Part shown: piece by piece, positions 32,443 to 40,142 of the stretch
Position numbering within the stretch: the first letter of the stretch is position 1
Layout of the letters: the number at the start of each line of letters is the position of its first letter
Origin: DASUBV01 sp036510065
Lineage (GTDB): Bacteria; Actinomycetota; Actinomycetes; Streptosporangiales; Streptosporangiaceae
Direction of reading: 5' to 3'
Length of the DNA stretch: 64,000 bases
NCBI GenBank assembly: GCA_036510065.1
Contig: DATCEO010000112.1
Coordinates: 1 to 64,000 of the forward strand
The notes under the pieces: generated by a model
What the model was told of the DNA's origin: nothing
Databases searched by the model: none
The model's input: only the letters and a program-made list of their open reading frames with translations
Program-made: the position numbers and the translations under genes

Positions 32443-33923
32443 CCGGCGCCCCGCTGCTGATGCGGACACCGCGCCGCCTGCGGCCCGACCCGTCCCGGAT
32501 CCTGAGCCAGCTGTTCGTGCCCGGCCAGGAGACCCTGATCCACGGCGAGTCCCGGGCCCGGTCGGTGATCGACCGGGTCCTGGCCATGAGCAGCGACGAG
32601 GTGGGCCAGGCGCTGGCCCGGACCAGCGCCCGGTTCGCTGACCGGTATCGCGACCTGGGCGCCACCCTGGAGCACAATTTCGATCGGGTCGCGCACCGGC
32701 TCGGAGCCGAGATCGTGGTCGGCAGCGCGCGGCGGCGCCTGATCGGGGCCTACTTCACCCAGGAGTACGCGCTGGAAGCCGCGGCCCTGTTCAATCCGTC
32801 GATCGTGACTCATCCCGACCAGGACGGCTGCAGGCCGGGCGAGCTCCGGTTCGTCATGAGCCTGCGGGCGGTCGGCGAGGGGCACCTGTCGAGCATCGAG
32901 TTCCGGACGGGCATCATCGGGGCCGCCGGAGTCAGCTTTGACGAGCCGGGGCGGTTTCTCGACACCGGCCACCCGCGCGGCGTTACCTATGATCGCGACC
33001 TGTTCCGGGCCAAGCTGGACGAGCTCGGGCACGGGGGTGAGGACGCGCAGTTCCTGTGGAGCCTGCTTCCGCCCCGCTTCAGCCGGGCCGAGCTGGACAC
33101 CGCCGTGGCGGAGCTGTCCCGGCAGCAGGTCACGCGCGGGGACTCCGTCGCCCTGGTCGACCGGCTGCACTGGATGGCGGCGTCCAACTACGAGGTCAGC
33201 TTCGACGAGCGGCACGCCCTGTCCGAGCGGGTGCTCTGGCCCGAAGGTCCCGCTGAGGACCACGGTATGGAGGACGCGCGGTTCGTGCACTTCCGCGACG
33301 GCGATGAGCAGGGCTACTACGCGACGTACACGGCGTTCGACGGCCACGGCGTCGCCTCGCACCTGCTGGCCACCGCGGACTTCACGACCTTCTCGGTCTC
33401 GCAGCTCAGCGGCCCGGCGACGGGCAACAAGGGGATGGCCCTGTTCCCCCGGCGCATCGGGGGGCGCTATGCCGCACTGTCGCGGTGGGACCGGGAGACC
33501 AACGCCGTCACGTACTCGGGTGACCTGCACCGCTGGGGCCCCGCCGCCACCGTCCAGGTGCCGGCCCGCCCGTGGGAGCTCGTCCAGCTCGGCAACTGCG
33601 GCTCGCCGATCGAGACCCCGGCGGGCTGGCTGGTCTTCACCCACGGCGTCGGTCCCATGCGCGAATATGCCATCGGCGCGATCCTGCTGGACCTGGACCA
33701 GCCCGAGCGGCTGCTCGCGGCGCTGCCGGAGCCGCTGCTGGTGGCCGACGAGTCAGAGCGCGACGGCTACGTGCCCAACGTCGTCTACTCCTGCGGCGCG
33801 CTCCTGCACGGCCAGACGATCGTGCTGCCGTACGGGTGCAGTGATTCCTCGGTCCGGATCGCCACGATCGACCTGGCCCGGCTGCTCGGCCGGCTTAAGA
33901 CTGGCGCGTCCGACAGCGGATAA
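32439..33923 (+). CDS. GH130-family glycoside phosphorylase-like protein
   Basis: 494 residues from GTG 32439, overlapping the previous stop as GTGA. The N-terminal 110 residues form a helical extension. The five-bladed beta-propeller region follows, with GRFLDTGHPRGVTYDR, the GH130 motif MEDARF (277-282), FHxRDGDEQGYYATYTAFDG, KGMALFPRRIGGRYAAL, and GSPIETPAGWLVFTHGVGPM. GH130 enzymes phosphorolyse beta-mannosides such as mannooligosaccharides or mannosyl-glucose. The substrate of this one is open. It overlaps the convergent DinB-type gene by 29 bases. Confidence 0.9.
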   Translation: MTGAPLLMRTPRRLRPDPSRILSQLFVPGQETLIHGESRARSVIDRVLAMSSDEVGQALARTSARFADRYRDLGATLEHNFDRVAHRLGAEIVVGSARRRLIGAYFTQEYALEAAALFNPSIVTHPDQDGCRPGELRFVMSLRAVGEGHLSSIEFRTGIIGAAGVSFDEPGRFLDTGHPRGVTYDRDLFRAKLDELGHGGEDAQFLWSLLPPRFSRAELDTAVAELSRQQVTRGDSVALVDRLHWMAASNYEVSFDERHALSERVLWPEGPAEDHGMEDARFVHFRDGDEQGYYATYTAFDGHGVASHLLATADFTTFSVSQLSGPATGNKGMALFPRRIGGRYAALSRWDRETNAVTYSGDLHRWGPAATVQVPARPWELVQLGNCGSPIETPAGWLVFTHGVGPMREYAIGAILLDLDQPERLLAALPEPLLVADESERDGYVPNVVYSCGALLHGQTIVLPYGCSDSSVRIATIDLARLLGRLKTGASDSG

Positions 33924-34539
33924 CACCACCCTGGACTGGCCGTACTATCTCGCGGCCGAGGAACGCGGCGAGACGGTCGCCCGGGTCCGCCGTCGGCCCG
34001 GCCGGGACCGGAGGGGCAAAGAGCGGGTAGCGGTCGGCGGCGGCGACCAGCAGCGGAGCGACTTCCAGCAAGTCCAGCGCCAGCATCGGGGGGATCGGCT
34101 CCCAGCTACCGCAGGCCCGGGAGATGTCCCAGCCGTGCACCGCGATCTCCAGCGCGCCGGTCAGGGCCAGCATGCCGGCGGCCATCGGGCAGCCGACGAT
34201 CATGACGGTCCGCTCGCCGTACTCCGCAGCCGGGCACGAGGCCAGCAGAGTGGCAGCCCGTTCCCGGAATGCGAGCGCGGGATCGCCCGCGCCGTCGGGC
34301 CCGCCGGCCGCCGAGTACAGGCCGACGCGGCCGCTGTCGAGTCCCTGGCCGAGCGCGGCCAGGGACTCGCCGGCATGCAGCAGCAGCATCCGCAGATCCC
34401 AGCCGCGGCACGGCGTCGGCTGCTGCATGAGCTCGGGCGTGACGGCTCCGGCTGCGCCGAGCGCGTAACGCAGAGCCCTCTCCAGCGTGCCCGCGTTGGC
34501 GAGCGGCATGCCCTGGCCAGGCACGCTTGCCGGGCTCAT
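33895..34539 (-). CDS. DinB/maleylpyruvate-isomerase-like (TIGR03086-type) metal-binding protein
   Basis: 214 residues. CRGWDLRMLLLHAGESLAAL and ALEIAVHGWDISRACG give the two His-containing helices of the DinB-type metal site of mycothiol-dependent isomerases. This is the TIGR03086-like actinobacterial subset, whose chemistry is not established. The ATG overlaps the stop of the sigma-factor gene as ATGA, so it is made with that regulator. The 3' end overlaps GH130 by 29 bases. Confidence 0.85.
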   Translation of the reverse strand: MSPASVPGQGMPLANAGTLERALRYALGAAGAVTPELMQQPTPCRGWDLRMLLLHAGESLAALGQGLDSGRVGLYSAAGGPDGAGDPALAFRERAATLLASCPAAEYGERTVMIVGCPMAAGMLALTGALEIAVHGWDISRACGSWEPIPPMLALDLLEVAPLLVAAADRYPLFAPPVPAGPTADPGDRLAAFLGREIVRPVQGGVIRCRTRQS

Positions 34540-35618
34540 GGGCGTCGCGCTGCCGTGCCGGCGGACAGTCCCGCAGCCGGCAGGGCGGCCGGCAGGCCGA
34601 ATGCGGCGGCAAGACCTGCATTGTTAAACGAGACGATCCTGCTCACGCGGCCGGCGCTGATTGTCAGCACCTGGATCGCGTGCGCCCGGAACAAGCCGTC
34701 GTCGGCCCGCAGGTAGGCGGCAAGCGCAGGCCCCCCGTTGGCGGAAGTCGGGACCAGGAGGAATCGGCGCGGCTCGGTGAGCACGCGTGACCGCAGGAAA
34801 TGCACGACCTGCTCACGGCCCGCGAACCAGTGCGGTTGCGGCGGCATTTCCAGCGCGGCGTCTGCGCGCAGCAGCTCGGTCAGCGTCGCGATATCCGCGG
34901 ACTCGAATGCGGCCGCGTACCGGTCCAGCAGCGTCCGGTCCGCCGGGTCGGCGGGCTCCCGCAGCTCGTCCTCCGCCGGAGCAACGTCGGCCAGGTGCGC
35001 GCGGGCCCGCTGCAGCACGCTGTTCGCGGCGGCCGTCGATACCCCGAGCAGCTCGGCCACCTCGGCCGCGTGCCAGCCCAGCACGTCGCGCAGGATCAGC
35101 ACGGCGCGCTGGCGCGCGGGCAGGTACTGCAGCGCGGCGACGAGCGCGAGCCGCATGCCCGCCCGGGCAGAGACCACGGCTGCCGGATCGGAGAGGCCGC
35201 CGGTGCCCAGCGCGTCCGGGAAGGGCTGTAGCCACGGCACCTCAGCCCGGTCCGGCGCCAGCGGACCGCCCGGATCCTCCGCCGGGCTGCCCAGGCCCGA
35301 AGGCAGCGGCCGCCTGCTCCGGGTCTCAAGCGCCCGCAGGCAGGTGTTGGTGGCGATCCGGTACAGCCAGGTCCGCAGCGATGACCGGCCCTCGAACTCG
35401 CCGTAGGACCGCCACGCCCGCAGCAGGGTCTCCTGTACCTGGTCCTCGGCATCATCGACCGAGCCGAGCATCCGGTAGCAGTAGGCCAGCAGCTCCCGCC
35501 GGTAGGGGTCCGCGAGGGATGCGAAGTCTGCGGCGGCTGGCAAAGCTAGCCCCTCGCTGCGGTGACTGACACGGCCGTCTCCCGCTGAGTCTGACGGCAC
35601 CGCGCGGGTCGCCGGCAC
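34536..35618 (-). CDS. ECF sigma factor with C-terminal NTF2-like domain
   Basis: Up to 360 residues. Sigma region 2 (LLAYCYRMLGSVDDAEDQVQ, ending TWLYRIATNTCLRAL) lies at about 40-115. Region 4 (LPARQRAVLILRDVLGWHAAEVAELLGVS) lies at about 165-200, then comes an NTF2/SnoaL-like tail (TLLDRYAAAFESADIATLTELL to the end) as in SigG/SigJ-type factors. In those the tail modulates activity and there is often no anti-sigma gene. GTG at 35618 lacks a clear ribosome site. An in-frame TTG near 35540 has GAGGGG upstream and may be the true start. Coupled to the DinB-type gene. Confidence 0.9.
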   Translation of the reverse strand: MPATRAVPSDSAGDGRVSHRSEGLALPAAADFASLADPYRRELLAYCYRMLGSVDDAEDQVQETLLRAWRSYGEFEGRSSLRTWLYRIATNTCLRALETRSRRPLPSGLGSPAEDPGGPLAPDRAEVPWLQPFPDALGTGGLSDPAAVVSARAGMRLALVAALQYLPARQRAVLILRDVLGWHAAEVAELLGVSTAAANSVLQRARAHLADVAPAEDELREPADPADRTLLDRYAAAFESADIATLTELLRADAALEMPPQPHWFAGREQVVHFLRSRVLTEPRRFLLVPTSANGGPALAAYLRADDGLFRAHAIQVLTISAGRVSRIVSFNNAGLAAAFGLPAALPAAGLSAGTAARRP

Positions 35619-35750
35619 CTGGCTAGTAGTACAGACCCGCCACGGACCCGGAACTCACCGGCACCGGTGAATTTCGCCGGCCACCCGGATCAGTACCTGG
35701 CGAGCGCGCATTAGTGCGCCAGCCCGATCCAAGAGCCTGAGGAGATCAGC

Positions 35751-36503
35751 ATGACAGCGGATCAGCTTTCCGGGACCCGAGCCCTGGTTACCGGAGCTAG
35801 CAGAGGCTTCGGTCGTGGTGTCGCCACTGCCCTGGCCCAGGCGGGCGCCTCAGTGACCGGCATCGCCCGCAATCACATGCGGCTCGCGGGGCTGCAGGAG
35901 GAGCTCGGCGACCGCTTCACGCCGGTGGCCGCCGACGCCGCCGATCCCGTAACGGCGGGCCAGCTCATGGACCGCTACCAGCCGCAGCTGCTGGTGCTCG
36001 CCGCAGGCGCGGCACCCTTGTCGAGGCCGCTGGACCAGCAGACCTGGCAGTCCTTCAGCCGGAACTGGGAGGTAGACGTCCAGCAGGTCTTCCACTGGAG
36101 CCGTGAGGCACTGCTGCGACCGCTGGAGCCGGGCAGCGTGGTGATCGCGTTCTCCAGCGGCGCGGCCCTGCACGGGTCACCACTGAGCGGCGGCTACGCG
36201 GGCGCCAAGGCCACGATCCGGTTCATCGCGTCCTATGCCGCAGAGGAATCGGAGCGGAACGGGCTCGGTATCAGGTTCGTGTCGGTCCTGCCGCAGCTGA
36301 CGCCCGCGACGGAACTCGGGGCAGCCGCCGTCGCGGCGTATGCCGCCAGGGCGGGCATGGACGTGGCGGGGTTCCTCGCCACCCGCGGCCCTGCGCTCAC
36401 CCCGGACCAGGCAGGTCAGGCGGTACTGGACCTGGCCGCCGATTCCGCTGCCAGCTCCGGCGCCTACCTGCTCAGCGCCGGGGGCCTCAAGGAGCTGCAG
36501 TGA
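35751..36503 (+). CDS. SDR-family oxidoreductase
   Basis: 250 residues, GAGGAG six bases before ATG. TGASRGFGRGVATALAQAGA is the cofactor loop, LVLAAGAAPL the NNAG equivalent, and GGYAGAKATIRFIA gives YxxxK. Unlike typical family members, SSGAALHGSPLSGGY replaces the usual active-site segment, but Ser and Tyr are present. It diverges from the sigma factor gene at 35618, so the sigma factor may drive it (inference). The substrate is unknown. Confidence 0.9.
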   Translation: MTADQLSGTRALVTGASRGFGRGVATALAQAGASVTGIARNHMRLAGLQEELGDRFTPVAADAADPVTAGQLMDRYQPQLLVLAAGAAPLSRPLDQQTWQSFSRNWEVDVQQVFHWSREALLRPLEPGSVVIAFSSGAALHGSPLSGGYAGAKATIRFIASYAAEESERNGLGIRFVSVLPQLTPATELGAAAVAAYAARAGMDVAGFLATRGPALTPDQAGQAVLDLAADSAASSGAYLLSAGGLKELQ

Positions 36504-36683
36504 CGCGGTCACCGGCCCGAGGACTGCGGCGGGAGTGGACCCTGGTGCTGGCCAGCAGCCGTTCCGGCCTGTCATGATCGCGCCAGGCCGGCCGAGCGTC
36601 CCTTCCCAGAAGATGATCGACGACCGAGACTGGATGGTGGTGACCGAGTCGCCAGAACCGGCTCCGACGGAAGGGACAAGGCC

Positions 36684-36737
36684 ATGGGGACTGAGATCGG
36701 TGCCGAGGTCGTCGTCCGCCTGGCCGGGGCACGCTGA
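36684..36737 (+). CDS. 17-aa leader ORF overlapping the DUF4232 gene start
   Basis: ATG 36684 has a GGAAGGGA-like site upstream and encodes MGTEIGAEVVVRLAGAR, ending TGA at 36735-36737. The A of that stop is the first base of the next ATG (TGATG). Too short for a family; a translational-coupling leader is one reading, chance another. Confidence 0.35.
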   Translation: MGTEIGAEVVVRLAGAR

Positions 36738-37360
36738 TGCGCGCCTGGCGCTGGCGGCTCACCGCCGCGGCCACCCTCCTCGGTCCGGCGGCCCTGGTGG
36801 CCGGCTGCGGCTCGGCCGCCAGCCCGTCCGCCAGCCCGAAGCCGACGGTGACCGTGACCGCCACGGTGACCGCCCCTGCTAGCAGCCCGGCCGCCGCGCC
36901 CACGCCGCGGCTGACCACTCCGGCCGGCCCGGCCGCGTGCGCGACGACGGCGCTGCGCCCGTCGCTCGGCCCCGGCGGCGGCGCGGCCGGCAGCACGTAC
37001 TACCCCATCCGGCTCACCAACATCTCCGGCTCGGCCTGCTCGCTGTACGGCTATCCGGGAGTCTCGTTTGTCACTGCGGCCGGCAGCCAGACCGGCGCGC
37101 CCGCCGCGGAGAACCCCGCCTTCCCCCGGACGCTGGTCACGCTGGCTCCCGGCGCCTCCGCGCACGCGGAGCTGCAGGTGGTCAACGCCCAGAACTACCC
37201 GGCTTCCGCCTGCCACCCTGTCGCCGCGCACGAGCTGAGCGTCTACCCGCCGGGCCAGACCAGCGCCCTGTTCATCGGCTTCGGCGCCACCGCCTGCGCA
37301 TTGCCCTCCGTGCGCATCCTCAGCGTCGAGACGGTGCAGCCGGGCCCCGGCGGCCAGTAG
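36737..37360 (+). CDS. DUF4232 lipoprotein
   Basis: 207 residues. Residues 1-24 form a lipoprotein signal with lipobox LVAGC (Cys24), followed by a Ser/Thr/Pro/Ala linker with repeated PTVTVTATVTA. From about residue 70 comes the DUF4232 domain, with STYYPIRLTNISGSACSLYGYPGVSFV and a Cys pattern (C67, C97, C160 and C180 approx.). DUF4232 proteins are actinobacterial envelope proteins of unknown role. Translation may be coupled to the 17-aa ORF before it. Confidence 0.85.
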   Translation: MRAWRWRLTAAATLLGPAALVAGCGSAASPSASPKPTVTVTATVTAPASSPAAAPTPRLTTPAGPAACATTALRPSLGPGGGAAGSTYYPIRLTNISGSACSLYGYPGVSFVTAAGSQTGAPAAENPAFPRTLVTLAPGASAHAELQVVNAQNYPASACHPVAAHELSVYPPGQTSALFIGFGATACALPSVRILSVETVQPGPGGQ

Positions 37361-37369
37361 CGGCAGGCG

Positions 37370-38407
37370 TCAGAGCGTGCCGGCCTCGATGGCCGCCCGG
37401 ATCCACGGAATGACCTCATCCAGCATGGCCGACAGGGAGGTGGTCGCCTCATAGCCGAGGAGCCGCTTTGCCTTGTCGGTCGAGGGCACCCGGCGCTGGA
37501 CGTCGTGCGGGAACGCATCGTCTGAGGCGACGCGGAGCGGGACGCCGGGACCCCTGATTTTCCGCCAGATCAGCTCGGCCAGCTCCAGCACCGTGGTCGA
37601 TTCGGCGGTGGAGAGATTGAAGTCCTCATTCATCGCGCCGGGGTGCTCGACGGCGTCGGCGATCCCGCGAGCCAGGTCGCCGCCATAGGTGTAGTGGCGG
37701 ACCTGGCTGCCGTCACCGAGGATGTGCACCGGGTCCTGTCCCTTGATCACCTTCTGCACGAGGTCCGGTACGACGTGGCTCATCGCCAGCCGCACGTTTC
37801 CCGACAGGATCTCCGCATCCCCGAGCGCGCGGCGCTCGCCGATGCCGACGCAGTTGAACGGGCGGACGATCGTGTAGGGCAGCTGGTACTGGTCGTGGGC
37901 GGCCCGCGCGAAGTACTCCACCGCCAGCTTCTGGAAGCCGTAGGACGACTGGGGCGGGGGCACTTCCCGCTCCTGGCCCTCAGCGGACGGCCAGGTGCGG
38001 GTCGACTCGAACACCATGGACGACGACACGTAGGTGACCTTCTTCAGCCTGCCCTCCCGGCGGGCCGCGATGGCCGCGTCGCACGAGGAGGCGATGATCC
38101 GCTCATTGGTCGCCAGCAGGTCGTAGGGGTAGGCGTGGAAGTACGAGATCCCGCCGATCATCGCCGCGCCGGCGACGAAGTGGTCGCAGCTCGCCAGCAG
38201 GCGGGTCGTCAGCGCCGTATCGCGCGCGTCCCCCGCCACGAGGGTATAGCGGGGGTGGTCGTCGTAGGACTTGGCGACCTGCCCGTACTTGGAGAAGTTG
38301 TCGACCCCGATGACGTTGTAGCCGCGGGCCAGGAACTCGGCCACGAGGTAGCCGCCGATGAACCCCGCCGACCCGGTGATCAGTACCGTTGGCTGGCGCC
38401 CGGCCAT
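37370..38407 (-). CDS. NAD-dependent epimerase/dehydratase (nucleotide sugar)
   Basis: 345 residues of an extended SDR. GSAGFIGG (12-19) is the cofactor loop, and SSSMVFEST precedes the active Tyr in SSYGFQKLAVEYF. Substrate-site residues VRPFNCVGIGERRALG, GDGSQVRHYTYGGDLARGI and the end EVIPWIRAAI are typical of the UDP-sugar epimerase/dehydratase group. Start at 38407 overlaps the dehydrogenase stop as TGATG, so the two are coupled. The exact sugar is unknown. Confidence 0.9.
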   Translation of the reverse strand: MAGRQPTVLITGSAGFIGGYLVAEFLARGYNVIGVDNFSKYGQVAKSYDDHPRYTLVAGDARDTALTTRLLASCDHFVAGAAMIGGISYFHAYPYDLLATNERIIASSCDAAIAARREGRLKKVTYVSSSMVFESTRTWPSAEGQEREVPPPQSSYGFQKLAVEYFARAAHDQYQLPYTIVRPFNCVGIGERRALGDAEILSGNVRLAMSHVVPDLVQKVIKGQDPVHILGDGSQVRHYTYGGDLARGIADAVEHPGAMNEDFNLSTAESTTVLELAELIWRKIRGPGVPLRVASDDAFPHDVQRRVPSTDKAKRLLGYEATTSLSAMLDEVIPWIRAAIEAGTL

Positions 38408-39618
38408 CAGATGCGCACTCCGTCGCCGCGGATGTTCCAGATGTCCACGACGGGCTTGACCGTCACCAGGTCGGCGTATTCCGGATGGGGCGCCGCGATG
38501 ATCAGCAGGTCTGACTTGGCTACGACCACCTCCAGCGGCAAGAGCGAGCCGTCGACGGTGACATAGGGGTCGGTGCAGTAGACCGCATCGGCGGCGGCGG
38601 CGAGGATCCGCTTCAGCTTGTACGCCAGGCTGGACCGGATGTCGTCGGAGCCGCCCTTGAACGCCATGCCCAGCACCCCGACGGTCATCGACTCCAGGTC
38701 GTAACGCCGGCTGAGCCGGTCCAGCAGGTACCGCGGCAGTCCTTCGTTGATCGCCATCGCGGCGTGGCCGAGAGCGAAATGGCTATTGCTGAACGCCGCG
38801 AGCTGCATCGTGTCCTTGAGCAGGCACGGCCCGGCCGCGAAGCCTGCCGCCCCCATATCCGCCGCCCGCGGATAATCCAGCATCAGGCCCTGACGGATGC
38901 GCTCGAAATCCAGGCCTCGATCATTGGCGATCATGTAAAGCTGATTCGCGGTGGCGAATTTGATATAACGCCAGACATTGGTAAAAAGCTTGGCGAGCTC
39001 GGCCTCCTCCGGGGTCATCCGGACCTGGCTCGCGGTCAGCAGGCCGAACAGCGCCGCGGCCCGCTCCAGGACGCGGTCGTGCCGGGCGGAGATGATCTGG
39101 GGCAGCTCGAACAACTCGGTCATGGCCTGGCCCTCGGCGATCCGCTCCGGGCAGAACGCCACGTCGATCTCGCGGCCGAGGCCGGCGATCATCTTCTCCA
39201 CCAGGGCGGTGACGCCCGGATACACGGTGCTGCGCAATATCAGTAACTGCCCGTCGCGCAGGTACTCCGCGCAGCCCGACAGTGCCCGCGGAATGGCCTG
39301 CTGGTCGGGCTGGAGGTGCTCGTCGACCGGAGTGCCGATGACGACGATCACGTGCTCGGCGGTGCCCACGATCGCGGGGTCGGCGGAGGCGTAGAGGCGC
39401 TGCCGGGCGATGGCCTGCTCAAGCAGCGGCCCGGCTCCCGGCTCGCTGAAGGGCAGCCGGCCGCTGCTGACCTGGGCCACCGCTGCCACGTCGACGTCGT
39501 AGACCGCGACGTCGGCCCCGCGATCGGCCAGCGCTACCGCCAGCGGCAGTCCTACGTGGCCGCACCCGCCAATGACGACCACATCGCGCTCGAAAGCGAC
39601 ATTGCGCTGAAGCGTCAT
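38407..39618 (-). CDS. UDP-sugar dehydrogenase (WecC/UGDH family)
   Basis: 403 residues from ATG 39618 after GAGGGG. VVVIGGCGHVGLPLAVALAD is the NAD fold, VIVVIGTPVDEHLQPD follows, and STVYPGVTALVEK is typical. The active-site Cys lies in GPCLLKDTMQL near residue 264, and GMAFKGGSDDIRSSLAYKLKR is the UDP-binding C-domain. It oxidises the C6 alcohol of a UDP-hexose, e.g. UDP-ManNAc or UDP-glucose; the lack of a full UGDH signature favours the WecC side. Codons near 38930-38990 are AT-richer than the surroundings. It is followed by a coupled epimerase. Confidence 0.91.
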   Translation of the reverse strand: MTLQRNVAFERDVVVIGGCGHVGLPLAVALADRGADVAVYDVDVAAVAQVSSGRLPFSEPGAGPLLEQAIARQRLYASADPAIVGTAEHVIVVIGTPVDEHLQPDQQAIPRALSGCAEYLRDGQLLILRSTVYPGVTALVEKMIAGLGREIDVAFCPERIAEGQAMTELFELPQIISARHDRVLERAAALFGLLTASQVRMTPEEAELAKLFTNVWRYIKFATANQLYMIANDRGLDFERIRQGLMLDYPRAADMGAAGFAAGPCLLKDTMQLAAFSNSHFALGHAAMAINEGLPRYLLDRLSRRYDLESMTVGVLGMAFKGGSDDIRSSLAYKLKRILAAAADAVYCTDPYVTVDGSLLPLEVVVAKSDLLIIAAPHPEYADLVTVKPVVDIWNIRGDGVRI

Positions 39619-40142
39619 GATGAGCCCCTCATCCGCGCGACTGGCCGCACGCCCGGGATCGCCAGCTATAGCCGCCGGAGTCCTGATGGGTTCTCTTATG
39701 ATGAGCCCGAAATGGCGGCAATAGGGGAAATAGGGAGGCGCTGACTGGCCGCTGGCCGACTTATTATTCCCATCGTAATGGCTGCGTGAAATCCTGAGAA
39801 TGCGACCGGGCATTGTCGGCGCCCGTGCCGCCTGGGTCGCCCGCGTCGTCTGTGCTGCTGTGCTGCCTGGGGGTGTCCCAGGCAGGCTGGCGACCCGGGA
39901 AGTTAACCTGCCGGTGGCTGCCCCCGGCCCGGGCGGCAGCGTATGGTCGGTTACGAAGGACAATTCGCAGACTTTGTATCGGGCTGGCGCGGCGGCGCGG
40001 GTGACTGCGCCGCTCGGGGCAGGCGGCGCGGCCGGGCCGGATGGGACCGGAGGTGCCTCAGCTATGTTCGTGACCGCTCTGGCGTCCGGCGTGGCGGCGG
40101 CCAGGGCGTCAGCGGGGACCGGCCGGGCCAGGATCGGCCCGG
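39619..40142. other. intergenic stretch, no gene supported
   Basis: 524 bases between the divergent dehydrogenase gene and the STAS-PAS gene. 39650-39800 is AT-richer (ttattattcccatc near 39760) and probably contains the promoter for the dehydrogenase operon. From 39800 on there is an open frame of 119 residues to 40159, rich in Ala/Gly/Arg without ribosome site or motif; I do not call it. Confidence 0.5.

Noticed and set aside
32367..33644. Minus-strand open frame of 425 residues opposite GH130
   Set aside because: Composition mirrors the GH130 gene; no start signal or family.
35620..35640. A further BlaI operator at TAGTAGTAC
   Set aside because: Only one half-site matches; the paired half and spacing are missing.
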